In this document: in pieces, positions 16,586 through 24,872 of the stretch | Layout: every line of letters starts with the position of its first letter | How positions within the stretch are numbered: the stretch's first letter is position 1 | Origin: Vicinamibacteraceae bacterium | Lineage (GTDB): Bacteria > Acidobacteriota > Vicinamibacteria > Vicinamibacterales > UBA8438 | NCBI GenBank assembly: GCA_012271165.1 | Contig: JAAXGX010000215.1 | Span: 13,718 to 52,880 of the forward strand | Direction: 5' to 3' | DNA length: 39,163 nt | The notes under the pieces: model-generated | Told to the model about the DNA's origin: nothing | Seen by the model: only the letters and a program-made list of their open reading frames with translations | Databases searched by the model: none | Program-made: the position numbers and the translations under genes

Positions 16586-18877
16586 TTGCAGGATGTGAAG
16601 AGCGTGCGGACAAGCTGCAGTGCGTGGTGCCGCGTGGTCGTCCTGGCCGTGGCAGCCGGCTTGGTCGCCGGCTGCGCCACGGGGGCCGCGTTTCGCCACG
16701 GCCAGGAGGCGGCACGGAGCGGGGACTGGGACCGCGCCGTCGAGCACTACCGGCGCGCCGTCCAGGAAGATCCGCGCAACGCGGCCTATCGCGCGGCGCT
16801 CCGGCGGGCGATGCTCAGCGCGTCGCGGGCGCACCTCGACGAGGCCCGCGCGTTGGAGGCGGACGGCGCGCTGGCCGAGGCCGTGCGCGAGTACCGCATC
16901 GCGGGCGAGCTCGACCCGGGCAACACGTACGCGGCGGGACGCGCGCTCGAGATCGAGCGCGCCATTCGCGATCAGCTCGAAGCATCGCGCCCGCCGGCGC
17001 CCATCGACGAGATGCAGGACATCGCGCGGCGGGAGATGGGGCCGCCGCTGCTCGATCCGGCCTCCGGCGAGTCGCTGAGCCTGCGCTTCGTCGATCAGAG
17101 CCTGCAGGACATTCTCGACTTCATCGGCAACGCGACCGAGATCAACATCAGCTACGACCAGCAGTTCCAGGATCGCGTCTACACGGTCCAGCTCGACGGC
17201 GTCACGCTGGAGCAGGCGCTCGACCAGATCCTGATCGCCAACCAGCACTTCTACAAGGTGCTGAGCCCGCGCAGCCTGATCGTGGTCCCGGAGACCCCGC
17301 AGAAGCGGCTGCAGTACGAGGATCAGATCATTCGCACCTTCTACATCTCCAACGCCGACGTCCAGGAGCTGTCCACGGTGCTGAACCAGATCATTCGCGG
17401 CGGCTCGCAGGCAGGCGTCCAGCCGACCATCGTGCCGAACGTGACTTCCAACACCATCGCCGTGCGGGCGACGCCGGCCATGATGGCGGTCATCGAGCAG
17501 GTGATTGCGGCCAACGACAAGCCGCGGGCCGAGATCATCGTCGACATCGAGATCCTGGAGGTCAACCGGGAGCGGGCCCGCGAATTCGGCCTCGACCTGA
17601 CCCAGTACTCGGTCAGCTCGGTCTACGCGCCGGATGCGGCGCCGGGAAGCGCCGGCGACGGCAATCTGTTCGCCGCCCCGCCGCTGGTCGGCGCCGGCGA
17701 TTTCTTCTTCTCGATCCCGTCGGTCGCCATCAACTTTCTCGAGACGGACGACGAGACGCGCGTGGTGGCCAAGCCGCAGCTTCGCGGTCAGGAGGGCGCG
17801 ACGCTGACGCTGAATCTCGGCGACGACATTCCGGTGCCGACCACGGCCTTCACCCCGATTGCCACCGGTGGAGCCACGGTGAACCCGCTGACCTCGTTCA
17901 ACTACCGTCCGATCGGGGTCATCGTCGAGATGACGCCGCGCGTGACGTACCGGAACGAGATCATTCTCGACCTCGAGGTGGAGAACAGCACGCTCGGCCC
18001 GAGCGTGAACGTGGCGGGGCAGCCGCTGCCAACGTTCGGCACGCGGCGGGTGATTACCCGGCTGCGGCTGCGGGACGGCGAATCGAACCTGCTCGCGGGA
18101 CTGCTGCGGGAGGAGGATCGACGGTCGCTCCGGGGCTTCCCCGGCATCATGCACCTGCCGGTGATCAGGCAGCTCCTGTCGGCCAACGAGGACACCATCA
18201 GGCAGACCGACATCATCATGCTCCTCACGCCGCGGATCGTGCGCACGCACGAGCTGACGCAGGAGGATGTCAGTCCGGTGCGCATCGACACGCATGGCGC
18301 GCGCGGACGGCTGCGGTCTCTCGCCGGCCGGCCGCAGGCCGTGCGCGACGACGCCGCGCCGCTGCCGCCGCCGCCGGCAGCGGCGGCAGCGGAGCCGCCA
18401 CCGCCGCGCGCGGCGGCGGATATCGCCGCCGCCGGGACGCTCGTCGTCGGGCCGCGGATCGCCCTCGACCTGCCCGCTCACGATCTGCACGTGGGCGCCG
18501 GGCCCTACACCCTGCCCATATCCGTCAGCGGCGCGGCGCAGGTGTCGACCCTGACGCTCAGCCTGAACTACGATCCGAGCCTGCTGCGCGTGAGCGCGGT
18601 GCAGGAAGGCAGCTTCATGCGACAGGGTGGCGCCGACGTGACGTTCGCCCAGGAAGTCGACTGGCTCGACGGCCGTGTCGACCTCGCCCTGGCCCGGGCG
18701 AGCGATCCCATGGGCGCGTCGGGCTCGGGCCTGCTGGCGGCGGTCGTGGTCGAGCCGTTGCGGCCCGGGCTGGCTACCCTCACGCCCAGCGGCGTGGGTC
18801 TGACGCCGGGCGGTGCGCCGCTGGTGCTCGGGTTCGACCTGGCCACCGTGATGGTGCGCCAGGAGTCTGCGCCGTAG
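16586..18877 (+). CDS. gspD: Secretin (GspD/PilQ family) with N-terminal TPRs and C-terminal cohesin-like domain
   Basis: The outer-membrane channel of the system. It is a lipoprotein (Cys30 in LVAGC) with TPR-like repeats at about 33-135, an STN/N0-like domain (165-235), an N1 domain (250-310) and the secretin core (about 315-545; VVAKPQLRGQEGATLTLNLG, LLAGLLREEDRRS, DIIMLLTPRIV). After a Pro/Ala linker comes a cohesin-like beta-sandwich (about 625-760; LTLSLNYDPSLLRVSAVQEG, SGSGLLAAVVVEP). The start is uncertain: TTG 16586 directly follows the upstream TGA, while GTG 16604 with AGGA 10 nt upstream is also possible. The stop codon comes from a half copy of the stop-codon palindrome. Confidence 0.9.
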   Translation: MQDVKSVRTSCSAWCRVVVLAVAAGLVAGCATGAAFRHGQEAARSGDWDRAVEHYRRAVQEDPRNAAYRAALRRAMLSASRAHLDEARALEADGALAEAVREYRIAGELDPGNTYAAGRALEIERAIRDQLEASRPPAPIDEMQDIARREMGPPLLDPASGESLSLRFVDQSLQDILDFIGNATEINISYDQQFQDRVYTVQLDGVTLEQALDQILIANQHFYKVLSPRSLIVVPETPQKRLQYEDQIIRTFYISNADVQELSTVLNQIIRGGSQAGVQPTIVPNVTSNTIAVRATPAMMAVIEQVIAANDKPRAEIIVDIEILEVNRERAREFGLDLTQYSVSSVYAPDAAPGSAGDGNLFAAPPLVGAGDFFFSIPSVAINFLETDDETRVVAKPQLRGQEGATLTLNLGDDIPVPTTAFTPIATGGATVNPLTSFNYRPIGVIVEMTPRVTYRNEIILDLEVENSTLGPSVNVAGQPLPTFGTRRVITRLRLRDGESNLLAGLLREEDRRSLRGFPGIMHLPVIRQLLSANEDTIRQTDIIMLLTPRIVRTHELTQEDVSPVRIDTHGARGRLRSLAGRPQAVRDDAAPLPPPPAAAAAEPPPPRAAADIAAAGTLVVGPRIALDLPAHDLHVGAGPYTLPISVSGAAQVSTLTLSLNYDPSLLRVSAVQEGSFMRQGGADVTFAQEVDWLDGRVDLALARASDPMGASGSGLLAAVVVEPLRPGLATLTPSGVGLTPGGAPLVLGFDLATVMVRQESAP

Positions 18878-18880
18878 AAC
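18862..18880 (+). repeat. Stop-codon palindrome, half copy C
   Basis: GGAGTCTGCGCCGTAGAAC is identical to the 5' half plus loop of the other copies, but the 3' arm is missing. The TAG inside the loop region is the actual stop codon of the secretin gene, so the last residues (QESAP) are encoded by the element. Confidence 0.65.
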
Positions 18881-18884
18881 AACC

Positions 18885-19379
18885 ATGTCGGCATTTCGCC
18901 GGGTTGCGCGGCGACACGGCAGCGGCGGCTACTCGTTCGTCGAGCTGCTCGTGGTCAGCGCCCTCCTTCTCATCCTGGCGTCGGCTGTCCTTCCGCTCAC
19001 GTCGGTGACCGTGCAGCGGCAGCGGGAGATCGAGCTGCGGCGCGCGTTGCGCGAGATGCGCACGGCTATCGATCGCTACAAGGACGCGGTGGATCTGGGC
19101 GTCATCGGCGGTGACGACGTGGACCCCCGGAACCAGGGCTATCCCCCCGATCTCGAAACGCTCGTCGAGGGCGTCGAGGCGCTCGACGATGCCGACGGCC
19201 GCAGGGTGAAGTTCCTGCGCCGCATTCCATTCGATCCGTTTACCCGCAGCCGCGAGTGGGGGTTGCGGTCGTACGAGGACGAGCCCGACGCGGCCGGCTG
19301 GGGCGGCGACAACGTCTACGACGTGTACTCGCGGTCCCGCGGCACCGCGCTCGACGGCACGAGGTACCGCGATTGGTAG
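18885..19379 (+). CDS. GspG-like pseudopilin 1
   Basis: A 164-residue type IV pilin-like protein. The prepilin peptidase site is G15/Y16 with Glu at mature position 5 (YSFVE), followed by the hydrophobic assembly helix. The C-terminal half (GYPPDLETLVEG, RIPFDPFT) and the ending VYSRSRGTALDGTRYRDW match GspG-type pseudopilins, in which the C-terminal loop often binds calcium. It starts 8 nt after the secretin stop and would build the periplasmic pseudopilus. Confidence 0.85.
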   Translation: MSAFRRVARRHGSGGYSFVELLVVSALLLILASAVLPLTSVTVQRQREIELRRALREMRTAIDRYKDAVDLGVIGGDDVDPRNQGYPPDLETLVEGVEALDDADGRRVKFLRRIPFDPFTRSREWGLRSYEDEPDAAGWGGDNVYDVYSRSRGTALDGTRYRDW

Positions 19380-19771
19380 GGCGCTTCCGGCGGCGTGACG
19401 GGTGGACGCTGATCGAGCTGACCATCGTCATATCCCTCATCAGCATCCTGGCCGCGATTGCGCTCGTCGGCTACCGCAACGCGCTGACGCGCGCGCGGGA
19501 AGCCGTCCTGCAGGAGGATCTGTTCCGGATGCGCGAGGCGATCGATCAGCACTACGCCGACAAGGGCGAGTATCCCGCCAGCCTCGACGCGCTGGTTGCC
19601 GCCGGCTACCTGCGCGCGGTGCCCGAGGATCCGTTCACGCGCTCCTCCGATTCGTGGCAGACCGAGGCGGCCGAGTTCGACGCCGCGAACCCATTCGAGC
19701 AGGGAATATACGACGTCCGCAGCGGGTCCGAGGGAACCGCGCTCGATGGCACGTCGCACAGCGAGTGGTAG
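19373..19771 (+). CDS. GspG-like pseudopilin 2 (TTG start)
   Basis: The only credible start is TTG 19373, with GAGG at 19361-19364 inside the upstream coding sequence. The gene therefore overlaps the first pseudopilin by 7 nt. The leader is short and basic, with cleavage at G10/W11 and Glu5 kept (WTLIE). The body has AIDQHYADKGEYPASLDALV and DPFTRSSDSW. The C-terminus GTALDGTSHSEW mirrors pseudopilin 1, so the two are tandem paralogues. Mature length is about 122 residues. Confidence 0.85.
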   Translation: MVGRFRRRDGWTLIELTIVISLISILAAIALVGYRNALTRAREAVLQEDLFRMREAIDQHYADKGEYPASLDALVAAGYLRAVPEDPFTRSSDSWQTEAAEFDAANPFEQGIYDVRSGSEGTALDGTSHSEW

Positions 19772-20456
19772 GCTGTCCGCCGGTGGGGCGGCCGACAGGG
19801 GCTACGCCCTGGCCGCGTTGCTCATCGGCCTGGCCGTCATGGGCATCGTGATGTCCATGGCGCTGCCTGTCTGGAGCCACGCCGCCCGCCGCGAGCGCGA
19901 GCTCGAGCTCATCTTCCGGGGCGAGCAGTACGCCCGCGCCATCGGGCTGTACCAGCGGGTCTACGCGGGCGCGTATCCTCCCGATATCGACACGCTGGTC
20001 GAGGAGCGCTTCCTGCGCCGCCGCTACCGCGATCCGATGGTGGCCGACGGGGAGTTCCGCGTCGTGTATCAGGCCGAGGCGTCCGAGCTTCTCGGAGACG
20101 CCGCCGGGGCGGCCGCGGTCGACGACTCGGGTGGGGCTGCCGGGCCCGGCGCCGCGCGGCGGGCGTCGGCGTTCGCCGCACCGGCCGCGACGCCCTCCGC
20201 GGCGGCCCGGCGTTCGCCGGCCGAGGGGTTGCGGGGCGGGGTTGCCGGCGTCGTCAGCAGGAGCGCGGAGGGGGCGCTCAGGATCTACAACGGCAGCACC
20301 CGGTACAACGAGTGGGTGTTCGTCCATGCACCGGCGGCGGCCGCGCCGGGCCGATCCGCCGCAGGTGAGCTCGAGGCCGCACCGCGGCCGGGGCGCGTCG
20401 GCGCGCCGCAGCTCCTCGGCCCGGCGCGGCCCCTGCGCGCCGACCGACCGCGATGA
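19746..20456 (+). CDS. Atypical pseudopilin 3 lacking Glu5
   Basis: A 236-residue protein whose ATG lies 26 nt inside the preceding gene. It has a basic leader, a likely cleavage at G19/Y20 and a hydrophobic helix (ALAALLIGLAVMGIVMSMALP), but mature position 5 is Ala instead of Glu. RERELELIFRGEQYARAIGLY and AYPPDIDTLVEERFLRRRYRDPM are pseudopilin-like. An Ala/Gly/Pro-rich region then leads to a YNGSTRYNEWVF segment resembling the end of pseudopilins 1 and 2. Loss of Glu5 is seen in minor pseudopilins at the tip (GspK type), so a tip role is plausible. It is the last gene of the plus-strand cluster. Confidence 0.75.
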   Translation: MARRTASGRLSAGGAADRGYALAALLIGLAVMGIVMSMALPVWSHAARRERELELIFRGEQYARAIGLYQRVYAGAYPPDIDTLVEERFLRRRYRDPMVADGEFRVVYQAEASELLGDAAGAAAVDDSGGAAGPGAARRASAFAAPAATPSAAARRSPAEGLRGGVAGVVSRSAEGALRIYNGSTRYNEWVFVHAPAAAAPGRSAAGELEAAPRPGRVGAPQLLGPARPLRADRPR

Positions 20457-20520
20457 CGGCCGCCGCGCTGCGCCGCCGGTCACCAGCCGGGCGCCACCCC
20501 GTCTCACCATATACGGGCTG

Positions 20521-22260
20521 CTACGGGGCGGCGGCTCGTCGTCGTGTCCAGCCGGGATCGCGGCACAGCCAGCCGCCGGCGGCAACGGCGAGTCCGCCCC
20601 ACAGCCACGCCCGGCCGACCGATCCGAATAGCGCGGCCCCGGCCGCGAACAGCGTGGCGTACACCAGGACGCTGCCGGCCGCCCAGCGCAGCAGTCCCGG
20701 CCGCAGGCGTTCCGGCGCTTCGCCCCCGGCGCGCGCCGCCACGGGCGCCCAGCCCGGTCCGCCGGGGCGCACCCGCCGGTAGAACGCGACGAGATGGGAC
20801 ATCGGCTCGGGTGGGGTCAGCCAGGTCGCCGCGAGCCACCAGGCGGTAGTCCAGGGCACCAGATACAGCAGCGTCTGCGGGAACTCGACCGTCGTCAGCA
20901 GCCGCATGCCGACGAACCCGACGGCCGCAGCCAGCAGCGCGGCGATCTCCGAGAAGGCGTTGACCCGCCACCAGTACCAGCGCAGGATCAGGACGAGCCC
21001 GATTCCGGCCCCGGATTCCAGCGCGAACTCCCATGCCTGCCTGACGCTCTCGAGCCGGAACGTCAGCGCGCCGCTCAGCAGCATGATCCCGACGGTCACG
21101 GCGCGGGACACCGCGACCAGCTCGGCCGACCCGGCCCGCGCTCGCACGAAGCGGGCGTAGACGTCGTTGACGAGATACGAGGTGCCCCAGTTGAGCTGGG
21201 TCGACACCGTCGACATGTACGCGGCCACGAACGCGCCGATGAGCAGGCCGCGCCAGCCCGCCGGCAGGTGGTCGCGCATGACCAGGGCATAGCCGGACTC
21301 GGGGTCGGCGATGTCCGGATACAGCACCAGCGACGCCAGCGCCACGACGATCCACGGCCAGGGCCGCAGGCAGTAGTGGGCGATGGCGAACCAGAGCGTC
21401 GCCAGCAGCGCGTGGCGCTCGCTGCGCGCGGACATCATGCGCTGGGCCAGGTACCCGCCGCCGCCTGGCTCCTGGCCCGGATACCAGCTGGCCCACCACT
21501 GGACGCCGAGGAACGCCACGAACGCGGAGAGCGACAGCGCGAGCGTGGGCGCGTCGGATGCGCCGGCGCCGAAGGACGGCGCCACGCGCAGCGCTTCGTC
21601 GGGGAGCCGCTCGGCGAGTCCCGCGAGGCCCCCGACGCCGGGCGCGGCGAGCGCGAAGTGCGCCAGCGCCCAGGTTCCGGTCAGGGCAACCGCGAACAGC
21701 AGGAAATCACTGACGACGACGCCTCGCAGACCGGCCAGGGCCGCATAGCAGCCCGTGATGGCCAGCCCCAGCAGGACCGCCGTGAGCCGCTCCCAGCCGA
21801 GCACGACGGCGAACACCTTGGCCAGGGCCAGGTTCACCCAGCCGATGATCAGGCAGTTGATGGGCAGCCCCAGATAGAGCGCCCGGAAGCCCCGCAGAAA
21901 GGCTGCCGGCCGGCCCGTGTACCGCAGCTCCGCGAACTCGACGTCGGTGGTGATGCCGGCGCGGCGCCACAGGCGCGCGAAGAAGAACACCGTCAGCATC
22001 GTGCCTAGCGCGGCGTTCCACCAGAGCCAGTTGCCGGCGAGGCCGCTCGCGGCGACGATGCCGGTCACGGCCAGGGGTGTGTCCGCGGCGAAGGTCGTCG
22101 CCACCATCGACGTGCCGGACAGCCACCAGGGCAGATCGCGTCCCGACAGGAAGAACTGCTGCGTGCTGACGCCGGCGCGGCGGCGCAAGGCGACACCGAC
22201 CGCCAGCGGGAGCGCGGCGATGCCGAGCACGAGCATCCAGTCGAGGCCGGTGAGCGACAT
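20521..22260 (-). CDS. Sodium:solute symporter (SSS family), copy 2
   Basis: A 579-residue polytopic inner-membrane protein of the SSS family. The conserved start region FFLSGRDLPWWLSGTSMVAT, a WWASWYPGQEPGGGGYLAQR segment and GAFVAAYMSTVSTQLNWGTSYLVND are typical of Na+-coupled sugar or amino-sugar carriers. About 13-15 membrane helices are apparent. It is the last gene of the murQ operon, starting 3 nt after the serine hydrolase stop. Only about 26 percent resemblance by eye to the other symporter (positions 23310-24842), so they probably take different substrates. Confidence 0.85.
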   Translation of the reverse strand: MSLTGLDWMLVLGIAALPLAVGVALRRRAGVSTQQFFLSGRDLPWWLSGTSMVATTFAADTPLAVTGIVAASGLAGNWLWWNAALGTMLTVFFFARLWRRAGITTDVEFAELRYTGRPAAFLRGFRALYLGLPINCLIIGWVNLALAKVFAVVLGWERLTAVLLGLAITGCYAALAGLRGVVVSDFLLFAVALTGTWALAHFALAAPGVGGLAGLAERLPDEALRVAPSFGAGASDAPTLALSLSAFVAFLGVQWWASWYPGQEPGGGGYLAQRMMSARSERHALLATLWFAIAHYCLRPWPWIVVALASLVLYPDIADPESGYALVMRDHLPAGWRGLLIGAFVAAYMSTVSTQLNWGTSYLVNDVYARFVRARAGSAELVAVSRAVTVGIMLLSGALTFRLESVRQAWEFALESGAGIGLVLILRWYWWRVNAFSEIAALLAAAVGFVGMRLLTTVEFPQTLLYLVPWTTAWWLAATWLTPPEPMSHLVAFYRRVRPGGPGWAPVAARAGGEAPERLRPGLLRWAAGSVLVYATLFAAGAALFGSVGRAWLWGGLAVAAGGWLCRDPGWTRRRAAAP

Positions 22261-22263
22261 CGT

Positions 22264-23313
22264 TCAGGTCAGGGCGCGCAGGACGGCGTCGTGCAGCGCC
22301 GGTCGAACACGCAGAATCGCCTCGTTGGCGCGCGTCGGGTGCACGCGGTTCGTGAGCAGGACGACGTACACGTCGGCCTGCGGGTCGATCCAGAGCGACG
22401 TGCCGGTGAAGCCGGTGTGCCCCACGGCCGCCTGCGACATCCGCGTGCCGCACGACGAGGTGGGCAGCATCGTGTCCCACCCCAGGGCGCGGGAGCTGCC
22501 CGGCACGTCGGTGCGGGTCATGAAGCGGCGGAACGACGCGGCGCGGACGATGGACGGTCGGTCCCGGAAGCCCGCGGCGATCGCGCGCGCGAAGCGGCCG
22601 ACGGCCGCGGCCGTGCCGAACAGGCCGGCATGGCCAGCAACGCCCCCCAGCGCCCAGGCGTTCTCGTCGTGCACCTCGCCGACCAGCAGCCGGCCGCGCC
22701 ACGCGTCGACCTCGGTCGGCGCCGTGCGTCCGCGCCAGGCGGCCGGCGGCTGGTAGCGCAGCTCGCCCCAGTCGTGCTGCTCCGCGACGGCTCGGAACGC
22801 GGCCTCGAGCGTCACGCCGTACACCTGCTCCAGGATGAAGCCGAGCAGGATGAAGCCGAGGTCACTGTACACGGACGCCGAGCGCGGAGTGTACTCGAGC
22901 GGCAGCGTCGAGATCGCGCGCTCGAACTCCGCACGCCCCCGGCAGTCCCGGAAGAACGGCAGGTGGGCGGTCAGTCCCGAGGCATGCTCGAGCAGATCGG
23001 TCACCGAGACGGCGGCCCGGTCGGCCCCTCGCCAGTCGGCCAGCCAGCGGGTCAGCGGCGCATCCAGATCGAGCTGCCGCCGGTCGACGGCCTGCATCGC
23101 CAGCGTCGTCGTCGCGATGACCTTCGTCAGCGACGCCAGGTCGAAAACCGTGTCGATCGTCGCCGGCGGGGCATCCGGGGCCAGGCTGAGCGAGCCGAAC
23201 GCCTGCCTCCAGAGCGTCGCGGTCGAGCTGCCGACCTCGACCACCGCGGCCGGAAACGCGCCGCCGCGCACGCTCTCCGCGAGGATGGCTGCGGGCGCGG
23301 CCAGGCTCGTCAC
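22264..23313 (-). CDS. Serine hydrolase, beta-lactamase/penicillin-binding-protein-like (S12 family)
   Basis: A 349-residue protein with the serine-hydrolase triad motifs: S61-L-T-K64, Y149-S-D151 and H299-T-G301. The segment GEVHDENAWALGGVAGHAGLFGT is characteristic of the S12 enzymes that co-occur with MurNAc catabolism genes. No Sec signal is evident, so the product may be cytoplasmic or its N-terminus may differ. The start GTG overlaps the symporter TGA (GTGA), showing translational coupling. It could be a D-Ala-type peptidase or amidase acting on muropeptide stems; this is inferred from neighbours, not from the sequence. A resistance beta-lactamase role is less likely. Confidence 0.8.
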   Translation of the reverse strand: MTSLAAPAAILAESVRGGAFPAAVVEVGSSTATLWRQAFGSLSLAPDAPPATIDTVFDLASLTKVIATTTLAMQAVDRRQLDLDAPLTRWLADWRGADRAAVSVTDLLEHASGLTAHLPFFRDCRGRAEFERAISTLPLEYTPRSASVYSDLGFILLGFILEQVYGVTLEAAFRAVAEQHDWGELRYQPPAAWRGRTAPTEVDAWRGRLLVGEVHDENAWALGGVAGHAGLFGTAAAVGRFARAIAAGFRDRPSIVRAASFRRFMTRTDVPGSSRALGWDTMLPTSSCGTRMSQAAVGHTGFTGTSLWIDPQADVYVVLLTNRVHPTRANEAILRVRPALHDAVLRALT

Positions 23314-24842
23314 CCGGAGCCCCCGGATGCCGGCGCGCCGCGCTGCAGGGCGCTGACGGCCCGGCCGGCGGCGTACGTCGTCACCGATCCGATCAACGCG
23401 TACCACTGCCAGGAGACGTCCGTGGCGGCCCTGACGGCGAGCAGGACGGCGGCGCCGGCCGCGAGGCCGGCGATCGGGGTGGCGGCCCCGGCGCGGGTCG
23501 TCAGGAAGCACAGGGACAGGGCGCCGAGCAGGAGGCCGCCCGTGAACGATTGAATCCCCAGCGCCTCGTCCACGACCCGCTGCGAGAGGGCGATGGCGGC
23601 CAGCGCCACGAGCACCTGGACGGCGCCCCACCCGACCGTGGCCCAGCGGGCGGCGCGGAGATAGTGGCTCTCCGACCGGGCGCCGCGCGTCAGCGGCACG
23701 TAGAAGTCCCCGACGGTCGAGGCCGCGGAGGAGTTGAGCGACGACGAGAGCGTGGACATCGCTGCCGCCACCATCGCCGCCACGACCAGCCCCTTGACGC
23801 CGGTCGGGAGGTGGCTCGTGATGAACAGGGGGAACACGCGGTCCGTCTGCACCTGCCCGCCGCTCGACACGGCCGCGAGCGCGGCGGGATCGTGGGCCGT
23901 GTAGTAGGTCCAGAGCATGAGGCCGATCAGCAGGAGCAGCCAGAACTGGATGAGGACGACGAAACCGCTCGCCACCAGCGCGCGGCGGGCGTCGGCTGCC
24001 GAGCGGCAGCACAGGTAGCGCTGCACGAGGAGCTGGTCGGCGCCGTGGGTAGCCGCGGTGATGAAGGCGCCGCCGACCAGCCCCGACCAGAACGTGTAGC
24101 TCCGGGAGAGGTCCAGGGCGAAGTCGAACAGCCGGAGCTTGCCGGCCGCGTCGGCGCGGGCCGCCACCTCGGCGCAGCCGCCCGGAATCTCCGCCAGCAG
24201 GATGACGCCGGCCAGCAGGGCCCCGCCGAGATAGACGACCATCTGCGCCACGTCCGCCCAGACGACCGCCAGCATGCCGCCCAGCAGGGTGTAGAGCAGG
24301 GTCGCGGCGCCGACGATGGCGATCGCGGCAACGAGCAGCGCCGTGGAGCTGTCGAGCGCCGGCGCAACGGCGCCGGCCAGCCTCTCGGCCGCCGGCACCG
24401 TCGCCAGCACGGCGGCGAGGACCAGCCCGGTGGCGAACAGCCGGAGCCCGTCGGACAACGAGCGCGTCGTCAGGAACAGCGAGGCCGCCACGCGCCCGGC
24501 GGCGCTGCCGAAGCGGGCGGTGAGGAGCTGGTGGACCGTGAGCAGCTCGCTGCGGAAGAAGACCGGCAGCAGCACCAGCGCCACGAGCACCCGCGCGACA
24601 ACGTATCCGAGGGCGAGCTGCAGGAAGGTGAGGTCCGCGCCGAACGCGTACCCGGGCACGCTGATGAGCGTGATGGTGCTGGTCTCGGTCGCCACGATCG
24701 ACCCCAGCAGCGCCCACCACGGGACCTGCCTGCCGGTCAGGAAGTAGTCGCGGATGCTCCGCTGCCTGCGCGAGAAGCGGGCGCCGAGCCAGACGACGGC
24801 CGCGACGTACAGCACGAGCACCAGCAGGTCGGCAGTCTGCAT
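23310..24842 (-). CDS. Sodium:solute symporter (SSS family), copy 1
   Basis: A 510-residue SSS transporter. Diagnostic stretches are RDYFLTGRQVPWWALLGSIV, TETSTITLISVPG and AAMVAAAMSTLSSSLNSSA. ATG 24842 matches the usual start (MQTADLLVLVLY); a GTG at 24866 would add eight residues. It lies 30 nt after murQ and overlaps the serine hydrolase gene. With MurQ next door, the substrate is likely a MurNAc-containing sugar or anhydro-muropeptide brought in with Na+, by analogy with SSS genes in other murQ clusters. Confidence 0.87.
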   Translation of the reverse strand: MQTADLLVLVLYVAAVVWLGARFSRRQRSIRDYFLTGRQVPWWALLGSIVATETSTITLISVPGYAFGADLTFLQLALGYVVARVLVALVLLPVFFRSELLTVHQLLTARFGSAAGRVAASLFLTTRSLSDGLRLFATGLVLAAVLATVPAAERLAGAVAPALDSSTALLVAAIAIVGAATLLYTLLGGMLAVVWADVAQMVVYLGGALLAGVILLAEIPGGCAEVAARADAAGKLRLFDFALDLSRSYTFWSGLVGGAFITAATHGADQLLVQRYLCCRSAADARRALVASGFVVLIQFWLLLLIGLMLWTYYTAHDPAALAAVSSGGQVQTDRVFPLFITSHLPTGVKGLVVAAMVAAAMSTLSSSLNSSAASTVGDFYVPLTRGARSESHYLRAARWATVGWGAVQVLVALAAIALSQRVVDEALGIQSFTGGLLLGALSLCFLTTRAGAATPIAGLAAGAAVLLAVRAATDVSWQWYALIGSVTTYAAGRAVSALQRGAPASGGSG

Positions 24843-24872
24843 CAGAGGCGCGCCGGGGGGCGCCACGCGAGG

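Noticed and set aside
15425-18886. A minus-strand open frame of about 1150 codons opposite the secretin and pilus genes
   Set aside because: Same GC-driven artefact; the translation is repetitive Arg/Gln/His-rich and the opposite strand has clear conserved motifs.
22264-23313. Antibiotic-resistance beta-lactamase
   Set aside because: The S12 motifs are present, but the operon context with murQ and symporters and the HDEN/GGVAGHAG signature point to a cell-wall fragment hydrolase.
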